Source of the DNA: Thermoflexus hugenholtzii JAD2
GTDB taxonomy: Bacteria; Chloroflexota; Dehalococcoidia; UBA2979
Assembly: GCA_945889565.1 (NCBI GenBank)
Contig: CAMDBZ010000070.1
Span: 1 to 8,189 of the forward strand
DNA length: 8,189 nt
Reading direction: 5' to 3'
A model generated the notes under the pieces. That model saw only the letters and a program-made list of their open reading frames with translations, did no database searches and was not told the origin of the DNA. Below are positions 5,754 to 8,189 of the stretch, piece after piece (position 1 is the stretch's first letter; each line of letters begins with the position of its first letter). A program made the position numbers and the translations under genes.

Positions 5754-5782
5754 TTGATTCGGAACGTACGTTCTAGTACGAT
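5754..5782 (+). promoter_or_regulatory. Sigma70-type promoter of the SOS cassette
   Basis: TTGATT at 5754-5759 (4 of 6 to TTGACA) and TACGAT at 5777-5782 (4 of 6 to TATAAT) are separated by exactly 17 bp. Transcription would start near 5789, leaving a leader of about 20 nt before the imuB ATG. The LexA box fills most of the spacer, so bound repressor would block RNA polymerase. Confidence 0.65.
5762..5773. promoter_or_regulatory. LexA (SOS) box
   Basis: GAACGTACGTTC is a perfect 12-bp palindrome matching the Gram-positive/actinobacterial LexA consensus GAAC-N4-GTTC. It lies between the proposed -35 and -10 of imuB, the classic position for repression. Established knowledge: imuB and dnaE2 cassettes are LexA-controlled in many bacteria. 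An overlapping CGTAC-N6-GTACG inverted repeat (5765-5780) extends the symmetry on the right. Confidence 0.85.
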
Positions 5783-5783
5783 G

Positions 5784-5803
5784 CCCTCGCCCTTTGGCGG
5801 GGG
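5784..5803 (+). promoter_or_regulatory. Stem-loop covering the imuB ribosome binding site
   Basis: CCCTCGCC (5784-5791) can pair with GGCGGGGG (5796-5803) around a CTTT loop: eight pairs, one of them G-U. The 3' arm contains the GGGGG ribosome binding site of imuB (6 nt before the ATG). It can hide the site only if transcripts start at or before about 5784. The promoter predicted here would start inside the 5' arm, so its role is uncertain. Confidence 0.4.
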
Positions 5804-5809
5804 TAATCG

Positions 5810-7018
5810 ATGCCCACACGTTCTGTCACCTCGACGGCGTGCCTCCTCGTCCCCTCGCTGGCGCTGAGCTGCGAGCTGGCCGAGCGGCCCCAGCTTGCCG
5901 GCGCGCGGGTGGCGCTGGCCGATGCGTCGGGCGCGCGGGTGGTGGACTGCACCGCCGAGGCCGCCCGCTATGGGGTGCGCGCCGGGCAGCAATTGCGCAC
6001 GGCGGCAGCACTGTGCCCCTCACTCGTGACTATCGAGGAGCGGCCGGCGTACGTGGCCCGCATCGCCGAGGCGCTGCTGGAGGCGCTGCTGACCGTCTCC
6101 CCGCTCGTGGAGGAGGCGGCGCCCGGCACGCTCTACGCCAGTCTGCACGGCCTCGACGGGCTGTACCCCGCGCCCGGTGCCGTCGAACGCGCGATCCTCG
6201 CGGCCGCACCGCGCACACTCCAGCCGCGCCTCGGGATCGCCAACACGAGGTTCACGGCGCTGGTCGCCGCACACTGCGCGGCGCCGGGTGAGTCGTTGCG
6301 CGTGGACGCCGAGGATGCCGCTCACTTCCTCGGCGGCAGGCCGGCGGCGTGGCTGCCGCTCGATGGCGAGGCGATCGAGCGGCTCCACCGCTTCGGCATC
6401 GAGACGATCGCGGGCTTCGCGGCGCTCCTTGCACACGCAGTCGAAGCGCAGTTCGGCACCGCTGGGCGTAACGCCTGGCTGGCGGCGCGCGGCCTGGACC
6501 CGACCCCGCTGCGGCCGCGACCGTTCGCGCCGGAGCGTGTGGTAGAGCATGCGCAGAACGAACCGCCACTCGTCAGCCGCGAGGCGGTAACGCTGACGCT
6601 GGAGCAGCTGCTCATCCGGGCGCTCCGCCATCCACGCGCGCAGGGGCGCTTCATCCGCAGCATCCGTCTGCGCGCCACTACTGAGGACGACCGGCTGTGG
6701 GAACGCACGCAGATGCTGCGCGAGCCAAGCGGCGACCGCGCGCGCCTCTGGCACACGATCCGCCCGCTGCTGGAGTACGCGCAGTACCCCGGCCCGATCG
6801 CGCACCTCGAGCTGGAGCTCGGCGGGTTGACCGCGGAGCGCGCACGCCAGCCGAGCCTGCTCGACACCGAACGCGTGCGCTGCCGCGAGCAGATGGACGA
6901 GATGGTCCGGCACCTGAAGCTGCGCTACGGGCTCTCGCCCATGGCGCGGGTAGTGGAGGTGGAGTCATGGTCGCGCATCCCGGAACGACGGTGGGCACTC
7001 ATGGACTACGACCCCTAG
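5810..7018 (+). CDS. imuB: ImuB-like, catalytically inactive Y-family polymerase protein
   Basis: ImuB is the hub of the damage-induced mutasome: it binds the sliding clamp and brings in DnaE2, but does not itself synthesise DNA. The protein is 402 aa. The N-terminus (ACLLVPSLALSCELAERPQL, 10-29) aligns with the first Y-family motif, where the catalytic Asp is replaced by Leu13. In the second motif the Asp-Glu pair of DEAYLDLSGL is replaced by G106-T107 (GTLYASLHGL). A helix-hairpin-helix lies around 189-207 (IERLHRFGIETIAGF), followed by a little-finger-like domain (about 240-340). Q347-P-S-L-L351 is a good beta-clamp-binding motif. The end, ESWSRIPERRWALMDYDP, is typical of this group. The ATG at 5810 follows GGGGG with a 6-nt spacer and lies under the LexA-box promoter. 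It overlaps the next gene by 52 nt. The assignment rests on motifs and context. Confidence 0.88.
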   Translation: MPTRSVTSTACLLVPSLALSCELAERPQLAGARVALADASGARVVDCTAEAARYGVRAGQQLRTAAALCPSLVTIEERPAYVARIAEALLEALLTVSPLVEEAAPGTLYASLHGLDGLYPAPGAVERAILAAAPRTLQPRLGIANTRFTALVAAHCAAPGESLRVDAEDAAHFLGGRPAAWLPLDGEAIERLHRFGIETIAGFAALLAHAVEAQFGTAGRNAWLAARGLDPTPLRPRPFAPERVVEHAQNEPPLVSREAVTLTLEQLLIRALRHPRAQGRFIRSIRLRATTEDDRLWERTQMLREPSGDRARLWHTIRPLLEYAQYPGPIAHLELELGGLTAERARQPSLLDTERVRCREQMDEMVRHLKLRYGLSPMARVVEVESWSRIPERRWALMDYDP

Positions 7019-7263
7019 GGCTACCGAAGCACGTCACCGTCGAGGTCGATGACCTCGGCCTGCCGCGTGCGGTGCTGCGAGGCGATCACCCGGTCGCCGT
7101 CGCAGTCCTCGAGGAGGTGTGGCGCGTCGCCGAGGCGTGGTGGCGCGATGAGTCACTCGCGCGCACCTACGTCCGCATGCTGCTGGCGGACGATCGTCTG
7201 CTGACGCTCTTTCACGACGACACCGCGCCTCCCGGCGACGGCTGGTACGAGCAGCGGTACTAA
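6967..7263 (+). CDS. Small mutasome-linked protein, DUF6504-like, 98 aa
   Basis: This short protein lies between imuB and dnaE2. It resembles the DUF6504 group, small uncharacterised proteins that I recall as neighbours of imuB/dnaE2 in high-GC bacteria; this is from memory and not checked. After a loose N-terminus (1-20) it has VTVEVDDLGLPRAVLRGD (23-40), a Trp-rich centre VWRVAEAWWRDESLARTYVR (51-70), then LLTLFHDD and a final WYEQRY. W52, W58, W59 and W93 are the marked residues. The ATG at 6967 is set by GGAGG at 6955-6959 with a 7-nt spacer, giving a 52-nt overlap with the imuB 3' end in another frame; the frame itself runs further upstream but only as an imuB shadow. GTG at 6991 is a weaker alternative. 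It shares the SOS promoter and ends 2 nt before dnaE2. An accessory role in the mutasome is inference from context. Confidence 0.82.
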   Translation: MVAHPGTTVGTHGLRPLGLPKHVTVEVDDLGLPRAVLRGDHPVAVAVLEEVWRVAEAWWRDESLARTYVRMLLADDRLLTLFHDDTAPPGDGWYEQRY

Positions 7264-7265
7264 GG

Positions 7266-8189
7266 GTGTCACACGACGGCAGCGAGGCGGCCAGCGGCCA
7301 GCTGTGGCAGGACTTCGAGGCACAGCGCGCCGCGCAGGAGGCGATGGCCGCGCCGGACACGCCGCGCTCCCGCGCGCCGCGTGGCTCGCTGCAGCCGGTG
7401 GCGCTCTCCGCCCTCGATGACGTGCCGTACGTGGAGCTGCACGCGCACAGCAACTACTCGTTGCTGGAGGGCGCGTCGCACCTCGACGAGCTGGTGCAGA
7501 CGGCGGTGGCGCAGGGCCATCGCGCGCTGGCGCTCACCGACCACGACGGCATGTTCGGCGCAATGGAGTTCGCGCACGTGGCGACGGACGCGGGCCTGCG
7601 CCCCATCACCGGCCTCGAGATCACCGTCGGCGAGGTCGACGGCAGCCGTTCGCACCTCACGCTGCTCGCGGAGACGCGCCAGGGCTATTCGCACCTCTGC
7701 CGCCTCGCCAGCATCGCGTTCGGCATCCGCGAGGACGACGTGAAGCAGAAGCAGGAGCGGCGCCTCGACCCGCTCATCCCCGTCGAGGCGCTGGCGGAGC
7801 ACGCCGCTGGACTGATCGTGCTCACCGGCTGCCGCGAGGGACGGCTCGCGCAACTGCTCGCTGCCGGCCGCAGCGCCGAGGCCGAGGCGACGCTGCGCTG
7901 CTACCTCGATTGGTTCGGGCGGGGGCAGGTGTTCGTGGAGCTCGTCGACAATTACGTCTTCGGCGACCGGCCGCGCAACGAAGCGCTGGTGCGGCTCGCC
8001 ACACGCCTCGATGTAGACGTAGTTGGCACCGGCGACGTGCACTACCACGAGATGGAGCGTCACCAGCTGCAGGACGTGCTGGTGGCGATCAAGCACCGCA
8101 AGACCCTGGACGACTCCCACCGTGAGCGCCGCCCGAACGCCGAGTTCTACCTGCGCAGCCCGCAGGAGCAGGCGCAGCGGTTCGCGCGC
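7266..8189 (+). CDS. dnaE2: Error-prone DNA polymerase DnaE2, N-terminal part (cut by window edge)
   Basis: This is the first 308 residues of a C-family polymerase, open to the last base of the window; full DnaE2 proteins exceed 1000 aa. A variable leader (1-50) precedes the PHP domain: YVELHAHSNYSLLEGASH (55-72) gives H59 and H61, ALTDHDGMFG (89-98) gives D92 and H93, then E118 (GLEITV), H130 (SHLTLLA), C189 (LTGCREG), and D257 with H259 (GDVHY). All nine PHP metal ligands are therefore present. The HSNYSLLEGASH wording is DnaE2-like rather than DnaE1-like, and the imuB/DUF6504 context agrees. The GTG at 7266 lies 2 nt after the previous stop, so translation is probably coupled; it lacks a strong ribosome binding site. 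An ATG at 7344 has AGGAGG only 2 nt away and is a less likely start. DnaE2 is expected to carry out mutagenic translesion synthesis under SOS control with ImuB. Confidence 0.9.
   Translation, partial: MSHDGSEAASGQLWQDFEAQRAAQEAMAAPDTPRSRAPRGSLQPVALSALDDVPYVELHAHSNYSLLEGASHLDELVQTAVAQGHRALALTDHDGMFGAMEFAHVATDAGLRPITGLEITVGEVDGSRSHLTLLAETRQGYSHLCRLASIAFGIREDDVKQKQERRLDPLIPVEALAEHAAGLIVLTGCREGRLAQLLAAGRSAEAEATLRCYLDWFGRGQVFVELVDNYVFGDRPRNEALVRLATRLDVDVVGTGDVHYHEMERHQLQDVLVAIKHRKTLDDSHRERRPNAEFYLRSPQEQAQRFAR

Larger units (their letters stand above)
5503..5809. other. Divergent intergenic region, 307 bp
   Basis: This region separates the minus-strand redox operon from the SOS cassette. The right end holds the imuB promoter and LexA box. 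On the left, a -10-like TAATAC (minus strand, 5549-5544) lies about 42 nt before the coiled-coil gene start, without a recognisable -35. A short palindrome, TGCGGG-C-CCCGCA, lies at 5600-5612. From about 5613 to 5750 I see no gene with a ribosome binding site, no RNA gene and no clear repeat. Confidence 0.5.

Noticed and set aside
6020..6913. 297-aa open frame on - strand inside imuB
   Set aside because: Arg/Gln/Ala-rich shadow; imuB carries clear family motifs on the other strand.
7269..8120. 283-aa open frame on - strand opposite dnaE2
   Set aside because: Shadow of the PHP-domain coding sequence; no recognisable motif or start signal.

Overview
The window comes from a very GC-rich bacterial chromosome (roughly 70% by eye) with GTG and TTG starts, tightly overlapping genes and a Gram-positive-type LexA box (GAAC-N4-GTTC). 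The gene set (imuB, a DUF6504-like small gene, dnaE2, a small GDRSPKS protein, and an ApbE/ferric-reductase operon) fits a high-GC Chloroflexota lineage (Dehalococcoidia/Tepidiformia-like) or an actinobacterium. This placement is inference; no rRNA or other marker is present.

Region 1 (1-1276) holds a metallo-beta-lactamase-fold hydrolase on the + strand. It is followed by two very small genes transcribed away from each other: a 59-aa protein on the - strand (845-1024) and a 42-aa Lys/Ala/Pro-rich GDRSPKS protein on the + strand (1148-1276). The beginning of the hydrolase gene carries a perfect 30-bp palindrome at 25-54, and the divergent spacer carries a 7-bp-stem inverted repeat.

Region 2 (1388-5502, all - strand) reads in transcription order: a membrane-anchored coiled-coil protein (189 aa), a secreted or anchored Ala/Pro-rich protein (156 aa), an ApbE-type FAD:protein FMN transferase, a six-helix ferric-reductase-like haem protein, and an MFS transporter that probably has its own promoter. 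The second, third and fourth genes overlap by 4 nt at each junction (GTGA, then ATGA), so they are almost certainly one transcript. This looks like an extracytosolic or transmembrane flavin/haem electron-transfer module. However, neither small partner shows the usual FMN-attachment motif, so the ApbE substrate is unknown. This is the best candidate in the window for an undescribed system.

Region 3 (5754-8189, + strand) is an SOS mutagenesis cassette: a LexA box inside the spacer of a sigma70-type promoter, then imuB (a catalytically dead Y-family polymerase relative with a beta-clamp-binding motif), a 98-aa DUF6504-like gene overlapping the imuB 3' end by 52 nt, and the 5' part of dnaE2 (PHP domain with all metal ligands), cut by the window edge. 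No imuA lies between the promoter and imuB. The three proteins would form or support a damage-induced translesion polymerase complex.

Long open frames opposite the MFS, apbE, imuB and dnaE2 genes are GC-driven shadows and are not annotated.
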